This document shows, in pieces, positions 1 to 11,245 of a DNA stretch of 64,000 nucleotides (position 1 is its first letter; each line of letters opens with the position of its first letter). The notes under the pieces are model-generated. The model made no database searches and was not told where the DNA came from. It saw only the letters and a program-made list of their open reading frames with translations. The stretch is taken from contig CAVXKO010000004.1 in NCBI GenBank assembly GCA_963762315.1, positions 558,001-622,000 on the forward strand, in the 5' to 3' direction. The DNA comes from RPQJ01 sp963762315 (GTDB lineage Bacteria; Pseudomonadota; Gammaproteobacteria; Steroidobacterales; Steroidobacteraceae). The position numbers were made by a program, and so were the translations under genes.

Positions 1-1994
1 GCCTGGCGCCAGTCGAGGCCGGCCGCGAGCACGAGGCGGTTGAAGCCGTCGCTTTCGGCGAGGCCGTCGCGCACGGCGAAGAAACGCCTCCTCGAAGCGT
101 CGCGCCGACCTGCTGCGGATCGAGTTCGCGACCGCCCGCATGCGTCACCTCGAGGTCCTGGATCCACAGTCGCTCGACCCGCGGCGGCGGCGATGCGGTA
201 CGGGCGCTCGTTCAGGATGCGCAGGTCGAAGTTCTCGAGCAGCGGCAGCATGTCCGACATCGCGACGGCTCGCCGCGCCGGTACAGGCGCAGGTGCAGCG
301 ACTTGCGCGCACGGTCGCCCCTGCGCAGCTGCAGCCCGACGGCGCGGGCGCCTCCGCGGCAAGGCCTGCAGTTCCTGGATGTCGCCGATGGCGTCCGCCG
401 GCGTGACGTCTTCCTGGTACGCGACCGGGAAGGCTGCGCCGAAGCGATCCGCCAGCGAGAAGGGTGGCCTCGTCCGGGAGCCGTGCGTGCAGTTCCTCGC
501 GCAACTGGTCGCCCCAGGTGCGCAACGCTTCGGTGATGCGCCGCTCGATGCGCGGGATGTCGGCGGAGATTCGCGCTCCGGGTCCGTGCGCACCAGCGTC
601 TGCAGGCGGGCAAGCGCGGACTCCGAGATCTGCACCTGCGATTCCAGCGCCACGCCGGCCAGCTCATCGAGCAGGATGCGCTCGATGCGCTCGCGCGCCT
701 GCGTGTTGTAGCGGTCACGCGGGACGTACAGCAGGCACGAGAAGAAGCGCTGGTACGGGTCGCGCCGGGCGAACAGGCGCACGCGGCGCCGCTCGTACAG
801 GTTGACGATGCCGCGGCAGGTGCGCAGCAGCTCCGGCACGCTCGACTGGAACAGCTCGTCGCGCGGGTGGCCCTCCAGCACGTGGATCAGCGCCTTGCCG
901 TCGTGGCTGACGGACGACACGCCGATCTGGTCGATCACGCGCTGCACCTTGTGGCGCAGCAGCGGAATCTCGCGCGGGCTGGTGCTGTAGGTCGAGGAGG
1001 TGAACAGGCCGATGAAGCGGCGCTCGCCGACGACCCGCCGCGCGAGTCGAACGTCTTGATGCCGACGTAGTCGAGGTACGTGGCGCGGTGCACGGTCGAC
1101 ACGGAGTTCGCCTTGGTCACGACGATGCAGCACGGGCTCGCGGGCCCGCCGGCGAATCTCGCCCTTCAGCTGCGTGGCCTTCGGCTTCGGGCGGTTGCCT
1201 GCCGGTGCGCAGCAGGCCGAGGCCGGAGCGGGGCACGGGCACGAGCCGGTCGGTCGGCGCTGCCGCGTTCGAGCTGGTATTCGCGGTAGCCGAGGAACGT
1301 GAAGTGGTTGTCGGCCAGCCACTCGATGAATTCGCTGCCTTCGGCGCACTCGGCGCGAGGCACGCCCGGCTCGTTCGCGAGCAGGCTGCGGGCAATCTCC
1401 AGCGCGCGGGCACGCATGGCCGGCCAGTCCTCCACCGAGAGGCGAACGTCGTCGAGCATCGCGAGGATGCGGTCCGCTCGACGTCGGCGAGCCTGGCGGC
1501 ATCCGTCGTGCCGAAACGGCGATGTGCTGCCAGGACTCCGCGCGGCCCTGCATCGCGTCCGAATCGTCGATGCGCTTGATGCTGCCGCGGCCGTCGCGCT
1601 GCACTCGCAACACCGGGTGGACCATCAGCTGGATCGCCAGCCCGCACTCGTTCAGCACCATGGCGAGCGAGTCGACGAGGAAAGGCATGTCCTCGAGGAC
1701 GAGTTCGACCCACGTGTAGTTCGATTTCCAGCCGTCCCTTTCGACCGTCGGGTTGAATGCACGCACCAGCGCCTGGCCGGGCTTGCGCGTCGTGCCGAAC
1801 TTCAGGTGGCCGGCGGCGGCCGCGGCGAAGGCGGCGGTTTCCCCCGCGCGCAGGTCGTCTTCGTCGACGCCGCGGTAGTAGGGCTGCACGAAGTTCTCGA
1901 GCGGGACCGGCTGCTGCCGGTCGCGCAGGGGCCGCGTGCGCTTGGCGATGTCGTCGATGAGGTGCTGCCGCGCAGCCGGAATCGTTCCTGCCAT
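1..1994 (-). CDS. gdhB: NAD-specific glutamate dehydrogenase, N-terminal part, frame-disrupted and truncated by the window edge
   Basis: Large (about 1600-residue family) NAD-dependent glutamate dehydrogenase, which oxidises glutamate to 2-oxoglutarate and ammonia. Only the N-terminal, ACT-like regulatory third is in the window. Starting at ATG 1994 the frame reads MAGTIPAARQHLIDDIAKRT, followed by the family stretch with DGWKSNYTWVE and EDMPFLVDSLAMVL. Further blocks typical of the family lie in other minus-strand frames: SVEDWPAMRARALEIARSLL, FIEWLADNHFTFLGYREYQL, ANSVSTVHRATYLDYVGIKT and LRTWGDQLREELHARLP. I need frame changes near 1530, 1470, 1255, 1195, 1040 and 570, plus probably more, to join them, so this is either a decayed gene or a poor stretch of consensus at a contig end. 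The family call is firm; the condition of the gene is not. The catalytic domain lies beyond position 1. Confidence 0.75.
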   Translation of the reverse strand, partial: MAGTIPAARQHLIDDIAKRTRPLRDRQQPVPLENFVQPYYRGVDEDDLRAGETAAFAAAAAGHLKFGTTRKPGQALVRAFNPTVERDGWKSNYTWVELVLEDMPFLVDSLAMVLNECGLAIQLMVHPVLRVQRDGRGSIKRIDDSDAMQGRAESWQHIAVSARRMPPGSPTSSGPHPRDARRRSPLGGGLAGHACPRAGDCPQPARERAGRASRRVRRRQRIHRVAGRQPLHVPRLPRIPARTRQRRPTGSCPCPAPASACCAPAGNRPKPKATQLKGEIRRRAREPVLHRRDQGELRVDRAPRHVPRLRRHQDVRLARRVVGERRFIGLFTSSTYSTSPREIPLLRHKVQRVIDQIGVSSVSHDGKALIHVLEGHPRDELFQSSVPELLRTCRGIVNLYERRRVRLFARRDPYQRFFSCLLYVPRDRYNTQARERIERILLDELAGVALESQVQISESALARLQTLVRTDPERESPPTSRASSGASPKRCAPGATSCARNCTHGSRTRPPFSLADRFGAAFPVAYQEDVTPADAIGDIQELQALPRRRPRRRAAAAQGRPCAQVAAPAPVPARRAVAMSDMLPLLENFDLRILNERPYRIAAAAGRATVDPGPRGDACGRSRTRSAAGRRDASRRRFFAVRDGLAESDGFNRLVLAAGLDWRQ

Positions 1995-2050
1995 GTTCGT
2001 CTTCCTGGTATCCGCTCGCTGTCGGAGCGGTGATGTGGCCGCTGGTCCTG

Positions 2051-2056
2051 ATTATA
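2051..2056 (-). promoter_or_regulatory. Candidate -10 box for the glutamate dehydrogenase gene
   Basis: On the minus strand a perfect TATAAT lies 57 bases upstream of the ATG at 1994, in an otherwise GC-rich gap between this gene and the MarR gene. I see no good -35 at 17 bp, so the call rests on the -10 match alone. Confidence 0.35.
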
Positions 2057-2112
2057 GTGTCGGGCCTCGTGGCCCCGCCGCAGGGTCTGTCTCCCGCAGC
2101 GCAAAACAAACT

Positions 2113-2631
2113 TCATGGAGACGCTCGCCGTGCCCGCGGCCTGCGTGACGGCTTGCGGCTCTCGAGCCGCGTCTTGCGCAGGTCCCGGGCCAGCGCGTCG
2201 GCGCGGTCCGTCAGTTGCCGCAGCAAGTGGTCAAGGGCGGAGCGCTCCTGCGGCTGCAGCGCGTCGAGCAGTGCGCGCTCAAAGTCCATCGCAAGCGGCG
2301 CGACCTCGCGATAAACGGTCGCTCCGGCCGCGGAAACGTGCAGGACGGAACGACGCCGGTCGTCGGAAGCGATCGCGCGGCGGATCCGTCCGGCCTTGAT
2401 CAGCTTGTTGACGGCGCGGCTCACCGCTACGGCGTCCATGCGCGTCTTCTCGGCAACCTCGCGCGCGGCAAGCCCGGGATAGCGCGTGAGCACCGCAATG
2501 ACTCGCCACTCGGGAATCGTGAGACCGAACCTGTCTTCGTAGGTGGACGCGATGGCGGCGCCGAGCACGTTGGCCAGCACCGACAGGCGATAGGGGAGGA
2601 AGCGCTCGAGGTCGATGATGGGCGAATTCAC
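2113..2631 (-). CDS. MarR-family transcriptional regulator
   Basis: A 172-residue winged-helix regulator. The centre carries the MarR pattern: an helix around FGLTIPEWRVIAVLTRYPG, then AAREVAEKTRMDAVAVSRAV as the helix-turn-helix, then the wing with RRAIASDDRRRSVLHVS (the DxRR signature of the family). The C-terminal helix includes LDHLLRQLTDRADALARDLR, the usual dimerisation segment, and ends in a basic tail. It starts at ATG 2631 and its stop lies about 120 bp upstream of the dehydrogenase start, on the same strand. MarR proteins usually bind small aromatic or lipophilic ligands; no ligand can be inferred here. It might control the downstream dehydrogenase, but the strong -10-like box between them suggests the dehydrogenase can be transcribed separately. 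Confidence 0.85.
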   Translation of the reverse strand: MNSPIIDLERFLPYRLSVLANVLGAAIASTYEDRFGLTIPEWRVIAVLTRYPGLAAREVAEKTRMDAVAVSRAVNKLIKAGRIRRAIASDDRRRSVLHVSAAGATVYREVAPLAMDFERALLDALQPQERSALDHLLRQLTDRADALARDLRKTRLESRKPSRRPRARRASP

Positions 2632-2706
2632 GCAGCGAGCCGACGCGGGCGGGTGGCCGGGAAGGTTGCGAGTGTAACGATTGCGCGCCCCGTCGCGCCA
2701 GCGGGA

Positions 2707-3819
2707 TCAGGGCCGATGGGGTCGTGTCAAGTACGCATGCGTCTGCATTTCGGCCAGCCGGCTGCGCGTGCGGTCGAACTCGAAGGCAAGGCGCTCGCCG
2801 CGGTACAGCCCATCGAGGGGCGCTGCGGCGGAGACCACCAGCTTGACGCTGCGGTCGTAGAACTCGTCGACCAGCGCGATGAAGCGCCGCGCCTGGTTCT
2901 CGAGGGTGGCGTCGAACTGCGGCACGTTCGACACCAGCACGGTGTGATAGTCCCTCGCGACTTCTACGTAGTCGGCCTGGCTGCGCGGCCCGTCGCAGAT
3001 GGCCGGGAAATCGAACCAGATCACGTCCTCCGTTCGTGCCTTCACGTCGATCGGGCGGTCCTCGACCACGACGCTGCCACCGGCCACACCCGCCGCGCCG
3101 GCGATCGCCTCGAAGCGGTCGCGCAGCGCTGCGTCGGCTCCGGCGGCGCTGGAGTCCAGGTAAAGCGGCGCCTTCTCGAGCTGGCGCAGGCGGTAGTCCT
3201 GTCCGTCGTCGACGTTCAGGACCTCGGTGCGCTGTTCGATCATGGCGATGGCCGGCAGGAAGCGGGCGCGCTGCAGGCCGTTGCGATACAAATCGCTCGG
3301 CGGCGCGTTCGACGTGAACACCAGGCTCACGCCGCCGTCGACGAGGCCGGTGAACAGGCCCGACAGGAGCATCGCATCGGCGATGTCGCTCACGTACAGC
3401 TCGTCGAGGCATAACACGCGGATCTCGCCGGAAAGATCGGCCGCGATGCGCGCGAGCGGGTCTTCCGTGTCTTTCAATGCCTTCAGCCTGCCGTGCACGT
3501 CCTTCATGAAGCGGTGGAAGTGCTCACGCCGGGCCGGCACAGCCAAACTGGCATGGAACAGATCCATGAGGAACGTCTTGCCCCGCCCGACGCCGCCCCA
3601 GAGATACAAGCCGCGCACGTAGTCGTCGCTCGCGGGTCCCTTGAAGCGCCGGGTGATGGAGGCGAGGAGCCCGTCGCGCGCTCGACCGGCGCGATGCAGT
3701 CGCTGGCGGAGGTCCTCGAGGCGGTCGACGGCGTGCAATTGCGCGGGATCTTCCGCATACCCGTGCCGCCGCAGCGACTCTCGGTAGGCTGAGCGCAAGT
3801 CGGTCGGGCTGCGCGTCAT
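2707..3819 (-). CDS. zapE: Cell division protein ZapE (AFG1-like ATPase)
   Basis: A 370-residue AFG1/ZapE P-loop ATPase. In E. coli ZapE associates with FtsZ and destabilises its polymers; mitochondrial homologues act in protein quality control. Walker A is GGVGRGKT at about residues 75-82, Walker B is VLCLDEL near 135-141, and the sensor segment FTSNAPPSDLYRNGLQR follows near 168-184, which is the family signature. Length matches the family. I chose ATG 3819 (MTRSPTDLRSAYRESLRRHG); the open frame continues upstream but only across the end of the neighbouring gene. It begins 8 bp after the stop of the acetoacetyl-CoA synthetase gene, so the two are probably co-transcribed, although their functions are unrelated. 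Confidence 0.93.
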   Translation of the reverse strand: MTRSPTDLRSAYRESLRRHGYAEDPAQLHAVDRLEDLRQRLHRAGRARDGLLASITRRFKGPASDDYVRGLYLWGGVGRGKTFLMDLFHASLAVPARREHFHRFMKDVHGRLKALKDTEDPLARIAADLSGEIRVLCLDELYVSDIADAMLLSGLFTGLVDGGVSLVFTSNAPPSDLYRNGLQRARFLPAIAMIEQRTEVLNVDDGQDYRLRQLEKAPLYLDSSAAGADAALRDRFEAIAGAAGVAGGSVVVEDRPIDVKARTEDVIWFDFPAICDGPRSQADYVEVARDYHTVLVSNVPQFDATLENQARRFIALVDEFYDRSVKLVVSAAAPLDGLYRGERLAFEFDRTRSRLAEMQTHAYLTRPHRP

Positions 3820-3827
3820 GCGAGGCG

Positions 3828-5774
<1,947 letters not shown>

Positions 5775-5792
5775 GCGCAGCGACCCGGGTCC

Positions 5793-7400
5793 TCACATGT
5801 TCGGGTAATTCGGACCGGACCCGCCCTCGGGCGTGGTCCACGTGATGATCTCGTACGGATCCTTGATGTCGCAGGCCTTGCAGTGCACGCAGTTCGATGC
5901 GTTGATCTGCAGCTTCCTGCCGCCTGCGCCATCGTCGACCATCTCGTACACTTGGGCCGGGCAGAAATGCTGGCAGGGATTGCCGTACTCCTGTGCGCAA
6001 CGCGTAGAGCAGATGTTCGTGTCCGCCACTTTCAGGTGCGCGGGCTGGTGCTCCTCGTGCGTGTTGCCGGCGAAGAACACGGCGGCGAGACGATCGCGCG
6101 GCTTGAGCGCACGGTCCGTCCAGCCCCGATCCGGCGAGGCGCCCTGGTCGAGGCGCCGGAGCGCGGAATGGTCCGCGTGATTCTGCAGCGTCCACGGCGA
6201 GTGACCGGCCGTCAGCGTCTCGAGCGCGCCGTTGGCGAGGCCGAGCCACATGCCGTGCTTGAATCCCGGGCGCACGTTGCGAATCTTGTACAACTCGCGG
6301 CCGCCTTCCGAGACGCGCCACTTCTGGTCGTAGCCTTCGGTCTGGCCCGTCTCGACCAGGTGCTCCGCCGCCAGCACGGCCGAGCGGACCGCCTGGTGCA
6401 CGCCCTTGATCTTGGTGACGTTCAGCGTGCCGCCGGCGTCGCCGATCAGCATCGCGCCCGGCATGTCGAGCTTCGGCATCGACTGCCAGCCGCCTTCGAC
6501 GATGGTGCGCGCGCCGTACGAGATCAGCTCGCCGCCTTCGAACAGCACGCGCTGGCTCGGGTGGTTCTTGAACTGCTGGAACGCCTCGAACGGCTGGAAG
6601 CGCGGGTCGCTGTAGTCGAGGCCCACGACGAAGCCGACGTAGAGACGGTTCTGGTCGAGGTGATACTGGAAGCTGCCGCCGTACGTGGCGGTGTCCATCG
6701 GGAAGCCGACGGTGTGCTGGATCAGGCCCGGCTCGACGCGACCCTCCGGCAGCTGCCACAGTTCCTTGAAGCCGAGGCCGTAGGTCTGCGGCGACTTGCC
6801 GGCATCGAGGCGGAAGCGCTTGATGAGGATCTTCGAGACGCTGCCGCGGCAGCCCTCGGCGAGGATCGTCGTCTTCGCGCGGATCTCGGGGCCCGGCGCG
6901 AAGTTGTCGCCGGGCTCGCCCGACTTGTCGATGCCCATGTCGCCGATCTGCACACCTGCGACGGCCCCCTGCTCGTCGAAGAGCGGCTGGGCGGCGGCAA
7001 AGCCCGGGAACACATCGACGCCGAGCGCTTCGGCCTTCGAGCCCAGCAACGCCACTACGTTGCCGAGCGAGACGATGAAGTTGCCGTGATTGTTCATCTG
7101 CGGCGGCGTCGGCAGCTTGAAGCGCTTCGACTTCGTCATGAAGCTGAATTCGTCGCGGCCCGCGGGCACGCAGATGCCCTGGAACCCGTCGCGCCAGCCG
7201 GGGATCAGTGCGTCGATCGGGCCGGGCTCGATCACGGCGCCCGAGAGCGAGTGCGCGCCGAACGCGGCGGCTTTTTCGAGCACGCAGACGTTGAGGTCCG
7301 CCTTCAGCTGCTTGAGCCGGATCGCGCACGCGAGGCCCGCCGGCCCGCCGCCCACGATCACGACGTCATACTCCATCACATCCCGTTCGATCTCAGTCAT
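5793..7400 (-). CDS. Electron transfer flavoprotein-ubiquinone oxidoreductase
   Basis: A 535-residue inner-membrane-associated flavoprotein carrying FAD and one [4Fe-4S] cluster. It passes electrons from reduced ETF, produced by acyl-CoA and dimethylglycine/sarcosine-type dehydrogenases, to ubiquinone. The dinucleotide-binding motif is VVIVGGGPAGLACAIRL near residues 13-29. The C-terminal ferredoxin-like domain has the cluster cysteines in SNCVHCKACDIKDPYEIITW, preceded by CSTRCAQEYGNPCQHFCPA. Full length for the family. It starts at ATG 7400 (MTEIERDVMEYD); an internal ATG at 7376 is the alternative. It lies between an HSD10-like dehydrogenase and acetoacetyl-CoA synthetase, consistent with a beta-oxidation context. 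It could also serve the amine dehydrogenases at 58.8-61.3 kb, which is inference. Confidence 0.95.
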   Translation of the reverse strand: MTEIERDVMEYDVVIVGGGPAGLACAIRLKQLKADLNVCVLEKAAAFGAHSLSGAVIEPGPIDALIPGWRDGFQGICVPAGRDEFSFMTKSKRFKLPTPPQMNNHGNFIVSLGNVVALLGSKAEALGVDVFPGFAAAQPLFDEQGAVAGVQIGDMGIDKSGEPGDNFAPGPEIRAKTTILAEGCRGSVSKILIKRFRLDAGKSPQTYGLGFKELWQLPEGRVEPGLIQHTVGFPMDTATYGGSFQYHLDQNRLYVGFVVGLDYSDPRFQPFEAFQQFKNHPSQRVLFEGGELISYGARTIVEGGWQSMPKLDMPGAMLIGDAGGTLNVTKIKGVHQAVRSAVLAAEHLVETGQTEGYDQKWRVSEGGRELYKIRNVRPGFKHGMWLGLANGALETLTAGHSPWTLQNHADHSALRRLDQGASPDRGWTDRALKPRDRLAAVFFAGNTHEEHQPAHLKVADTNICSTRCAQEYGNPCQHFCPAQVYEMVDDGAGGRKLQINASNCVHCKACDIKDPYEIITWTTPEGGSGPNYPNM

Positions 7401-7448
7401 CGCTGCACCGCTCGTGTGGTCTGCGGAAAACCGTCGAAATGTAGCACG

Positions 7449-8217
7449 CTAGCGGGGGGCCATGCGGATGGCGCCGTCGAGCCGGATGGTCTCGCCGTTC
7501 AGCATGGTGTTCTCCGCGATCTGCAGGACCAGCTGGGCGTATTCCGGCGGCCGGCCGAGGCGCGGCGGGAACGGCACTTGCTTGCCCAGCGACTCCTGCG
7601 CTTCCGACAGGCAGCCCCGCCATCATCGGCGTCATGAAGATGCCGGGGGCGATCGTGACCACACGGATGCCGCTGCTCGACAGGTCGCGGGCCATCGGCA
7701 GCGTCATGCCGACGATGCCGCCCTTCGAGGCCGCGTAGGCCACCTGGCCGATCTGTCCGTCGAATGCGGCAACCGATGCGGTCATCACGATTGCGCCTCG
7801 TTCTCCTTCGGAGTTAGGCGTGTTCTTCTGCATCGCAGCCGCCGCAGTCTTGGCGAACAGCAGCGTGCCGACGAGATTGATCTCGATCACCTTGCGGAAG
7901 AAGTCGCCGGGCATCGGGCCTTCCTTGCCGACGAGGCGCTTCGGCCAGCCGACGCCGGCGCAGCTGACGGCGAGGTTTGCAAAGCCGAGCGTTGCCATGG
8001 CTTCGGCAACGGCGGCGTCGACTGCGGATTCCGAGGTGACGTCGGCCTTGTGGAACGACGCGCTGGGGCCGAGCCTGGCGGCTGCGGCCTTGCCCGCGTC
8101 TTCGTTCACGTCGAGTAGAGCGACCTTGCCGCCCGCCGCGATGACGGCCTCGCCAACGGCGAGCCCGAGTCCCGACGCGCCGCCCGTGACGATCGCGCGA
8201 ATGTCCTGCTTCTGCAT
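7449..8217 (-). CDS. Short-chain dehydrogenase, 3-hydroxyacyl-CoA dehydrogenase type 2 (HSD10-like), one apparent frameshift
   Basis: NAD-dependent SDR resembling 3-hydroxy-2-methylbutyryl-CoA / 3-hydroxyacyl-CoA dehydrogenase. The Rossmann glycine motif is TGGASGLGLA near residue 11, with NLAVSCAGVGWPKR in place of the usual NNAG, and the catalytic YxxxK is VAYAASKGGIVGMTLPMARD. After FMTPMMAG the frame shifts by one base near 7612-7618; the continuation in the next frame (SEAQESLGKQVPFPPRLGRP, then an end in DGAIRMAPR) is exactly the family C-terminus. Removing one G from the GGGG run restores a 255-residue protein. It starts at ATG 8217 and lies 29 bp downstream of another SDR. The break is probably a sequence error. 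Confidence 0.85.
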
Positions 8218-8246
8218 GTCGAGTCTCCCGTGGAAGTCCCGACAGT

Positions 8247-9008
8247 TTACAGGCGCAAGCCCCCGTCGAGGTCGATCGCGCGTCCGGTGAAGAATTCGTT
8301 CGTGGCCATGAAGATCGCGGCGTGCGCGACTTCCTCGGGCAAGCCGAGGCGCTTCAGCGGCACCGGTGCCGTGACCTTGTCGAGCATTTCGGGCGGCATG
8401 CCCGCAAGCAGGTCCGTGCGCGTGAAGCCCGGCGCGATCGATCCGGCACGGATGCCGAAACGGGCGAGTTCCTTCGCCCACGTGACCGCCATCGCGGTCA
8501 CGCCGGCCTTCGCGGCGGAGTAGTTGGTCTGGCCCGCGTTGCCGGCCTTCGAGATGCTGGAGATGTTGATGATCAGGCCGCCGTTGCCGAAGCCGATCAT
8601 CTTCTCGGCGGCTTCCCGGCCGCAGAGGAACACACCCGTGAGGTTCACGTCGATCACCGCCTGCCACTGGTCGAGGCCCATCTTGCCGGTGACCTTGCCG
8701 TCCTTGAACTTGATCAGCAGGCCGTCCTTGATGATGCCGGCGTTGTTGACCAGCACGTCGAGGCGGCCGAAGTCCGCCGCGACCTGGTTGAACGCGCCGA
8801 CGACCTGGTCTTCCTTCGCGACGTTGAGCGCGTACGTGCGCACCACCACGCCGCGTGCGGCATATTCGGCCTGCGCCGCGTCGAGCTCGGCGTGGTTCAT
8901 GTCGAGCAGCGCGAGCTGCGCGCCCTTGTCCGCGAACGCGTTCGCAATGGCGCGACCGATGCCGCGTGCGCCGCCGGTGACGACGACGACCTTGTCCTTC
9001 AACTGCAT
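8247..9008 (-). CDS. Short-chain dehydrogenase/reductase, FabG-like 3-oxoacyl reductase or 3-hydroxyacyl dehydrogenase
   Basis: A 253-residue classical SDR. The cofactor motif is VVVVTGGARGIGRAIANAFA near residues 7-26, NNAGI marks the fourth strand, the catalytic serine is in NISSISKAGNAGQ, and YSAAKAG holds the Tyr/Lys pair. The C-terminus TGRAIDLDGGLRL is usual for FabG-type enzymes. Aspartate after the second strand (LLDMNHAE) suggests NAD(H) preference, by analogy. It is 37 bp downstream of the thiolase and 29 bp upstream of the HSD10-like gene, so it probably belongs to the same transcript and acts on a hydroxyacyl-CoA or 3-oxoacyl-CoA in the pathway. The exact substrate cannot be read from the sequence. 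Confidence 0.85.
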   Translation of the reverse strand: MQLKDKVVVVTGGARGIGRAIANAFADKGAQLALLDMNHAELDAAQAEYAARGVVVRTYALNVAKEDQVVGAFNQVAADFGRLDVLVNNAGIIKDGLLIKFKDGKVTGKMGLDQWQAVIDVNLTGVFLCGREAAEKMIGFGNGGLIINISSISKAGNAGQTNYSAAKAGVTAMAVTWAKELARFGIRAGSIAPGFTRTDLLAGMPPEMLDKVTAPVPLKRLGLPEEVAHAAIFMATNEFFTGRAIDLDGGLRL

Positions 9009-9045
9009 GTGTCGGGTCTCGTGCCTGGTGTGTTCGTCGGGTCGA

Positions 9046-10227
<1,182 letters not shown>

Positions 10228-10310
10228 GGCGGGCTCCGGGCGAAGCGGGTGTTCAAAGGGCGGGGCAGTGTACGCCGCGATGTTTTTGCAGCGCAAGATA
10301 GGTTGATCTC

Positions 10311-10454
10311 ACCTCTCCCGTTTTCGGGAGAGGTCGCGCATAGCGCGTGCTTTCGGAGCCCTCACCCGGACTGCGTCCGACCTCTCCCGCAGGCGGGAGA
10401 GGTGCAGAGCGCTCATCCGGACTGCGTCCGACCTCTCCCGCAAGCGGGAGAGGT
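10311..10454. repeat. REP-like palindromic repeats, three units
   Basis: Three hairpin units built on CCTCTCCCGC ... GCGGGAGAGG. Unit 1 at 10311-10334 is a bare hairpin (CTCTCCCG-TTTT-CGGGAGAG). Units 2 (10359-10403) and 3 (10411-10454) also carry a leader with CCGGACTGCGTCCGACC. The same family returns at 56236-56333. The third unit encodes the last residues and stop codon of the TetR gene. Confidence 0.85.
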
Positions 10455-11111
10455 ACCGCGAGGCTGGAGCGCGTTCTCTAGGAAGGCGACGTAAGCGTCG
10501 GCGACGGCATCGGCGCCCATCTGCTGGCCCTCGCGGTACCAGTGCGCAATCCAGTTCAGTGCTCCGGCAATGGCGAACGCGGCAATGCGCTCGTCGCAGG
10601 GCTCGATGGACCCGTCCTCGATACCGCGGCGCAATAAGCTGCGGATGCCCTGGTCGATGCCGGACTTCAGTGCTTTCACCTGTCGGCTCAGTTCCGGGCC
10701 GAGATCCTGATGTTCCGCGCGCACCATGCACCAGCCGTACTCCGACGCGATGGCGCGGGCGTAATCCGCAATGACCCGCCGTAGCCGCTCGCGGCCGCTT
10801 TCGGCCGAAACCTCGGCCGCGTCGAGCGCCTTGCGGATCGGCTCGAGGCCGGCGCGGAAGCACTCGAACAGCAATTGTTCCTTGTTCTCGACGTAGTAGT
10901 AGACGGTGGGCTTCGTGACGCCCAGGGCGCTCGCGATGTCGTCGAGCGAGGTGTTGTGGTAGCCGCAGTCATTGAAGGAGCGGGCCGCTGCCCGGATGAC
11001 GGCATCGCGCTTAAGATCGTGGTCGGCCCGGCGGCGGCGGCCCTGCCAGACGGTGGCCGGATCCGCCGGGCGGGCGGGGCGCGGGGTTGCGGTCCTGGGG
11101 GAAGTGGCCAT
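10413..11111 (-). CDS. TetR/AcrR-family transcriptional regulator
   Basis: A 232-residue regulator. The N-terminal helix-turn-helix reads AARSFNDCGYHNTSLDDIAS followed by ALGVTKPTVYYYVENKEQLL, the standard TetR DNA-binding pattern, at about residues 42-85. The C-terminal ligand domain resembles the TetR_C group found next to fatty-acid and acyl-CoA genes. ATG 11111 is chosen (MATSPRTATPRPARP); it leaves a 134-bp divergent gap to icmF that holds an AT-rich palindrome. The last about 14 codons and the stop lie inside a REP-like repeat, so the natural C-terminus (probably near ...FLENALQ) has been replaced or extended by repeat sequence. It is the obvious candidate to control icmF, the thiolase gene run, or both. 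Confidence 0.87.
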   Translation of the reverse strand: MATSPRTATPRPARPADPATVWQGRRRRADHDLKRDAVIRAAARSFNDCGYHNTSLDDIASALGVTKPTVYYYVENKEQLLFECFRAGLEPIRKALDAAEVSAESGRERLRRVIADYARAIASEYGWCMVRAEHQDLGPELSRQVKALKSGIDQGIRSLLRRGIEDGSIEPCDERIAAFAIAGALNWIAHWYREGQQMGADAVADAYVAFLENALQPRGTSPACGRGRTQSG

Positions 11112-11191
11112 GCGGTACCTGTTGGGGGCGACCGGCCCGGCCGGACGCATTGACGATCTCGAGCGGTCTAATCATACTGACGGGTAATATT

Positions 11192-11205
11192 TTACTCAAT
11201 AGTAA
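11192..11205. promoter_or_regulatory. Palindrome in the tetR-icmF divergent region, candidate operator
   Basis: Perfect inverted repeat TTACT-CAAT-AGTAA in the only AT-rich part of the gap between the TetR gene and icmF, 40 bp before the icmF start. A TAATAT at 11185-11190 just upstream could be a -10 box for icmF, but has no clear -35. Position and symmetry fit a TetR-type operator; binding is inference. Confidence 0.45.
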
Positions 11206-11245
11206 CTTAACCGGTCGCGAGGCCGGCGGGCCGGAGGAGACGATC

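Noticed and set aside
10311..10454. CRISPR-like array
   Set aside because: Units are palindromic and nearly abutting without unique spacers of constant length, and no cas genes are present; they are REP-like repeats.
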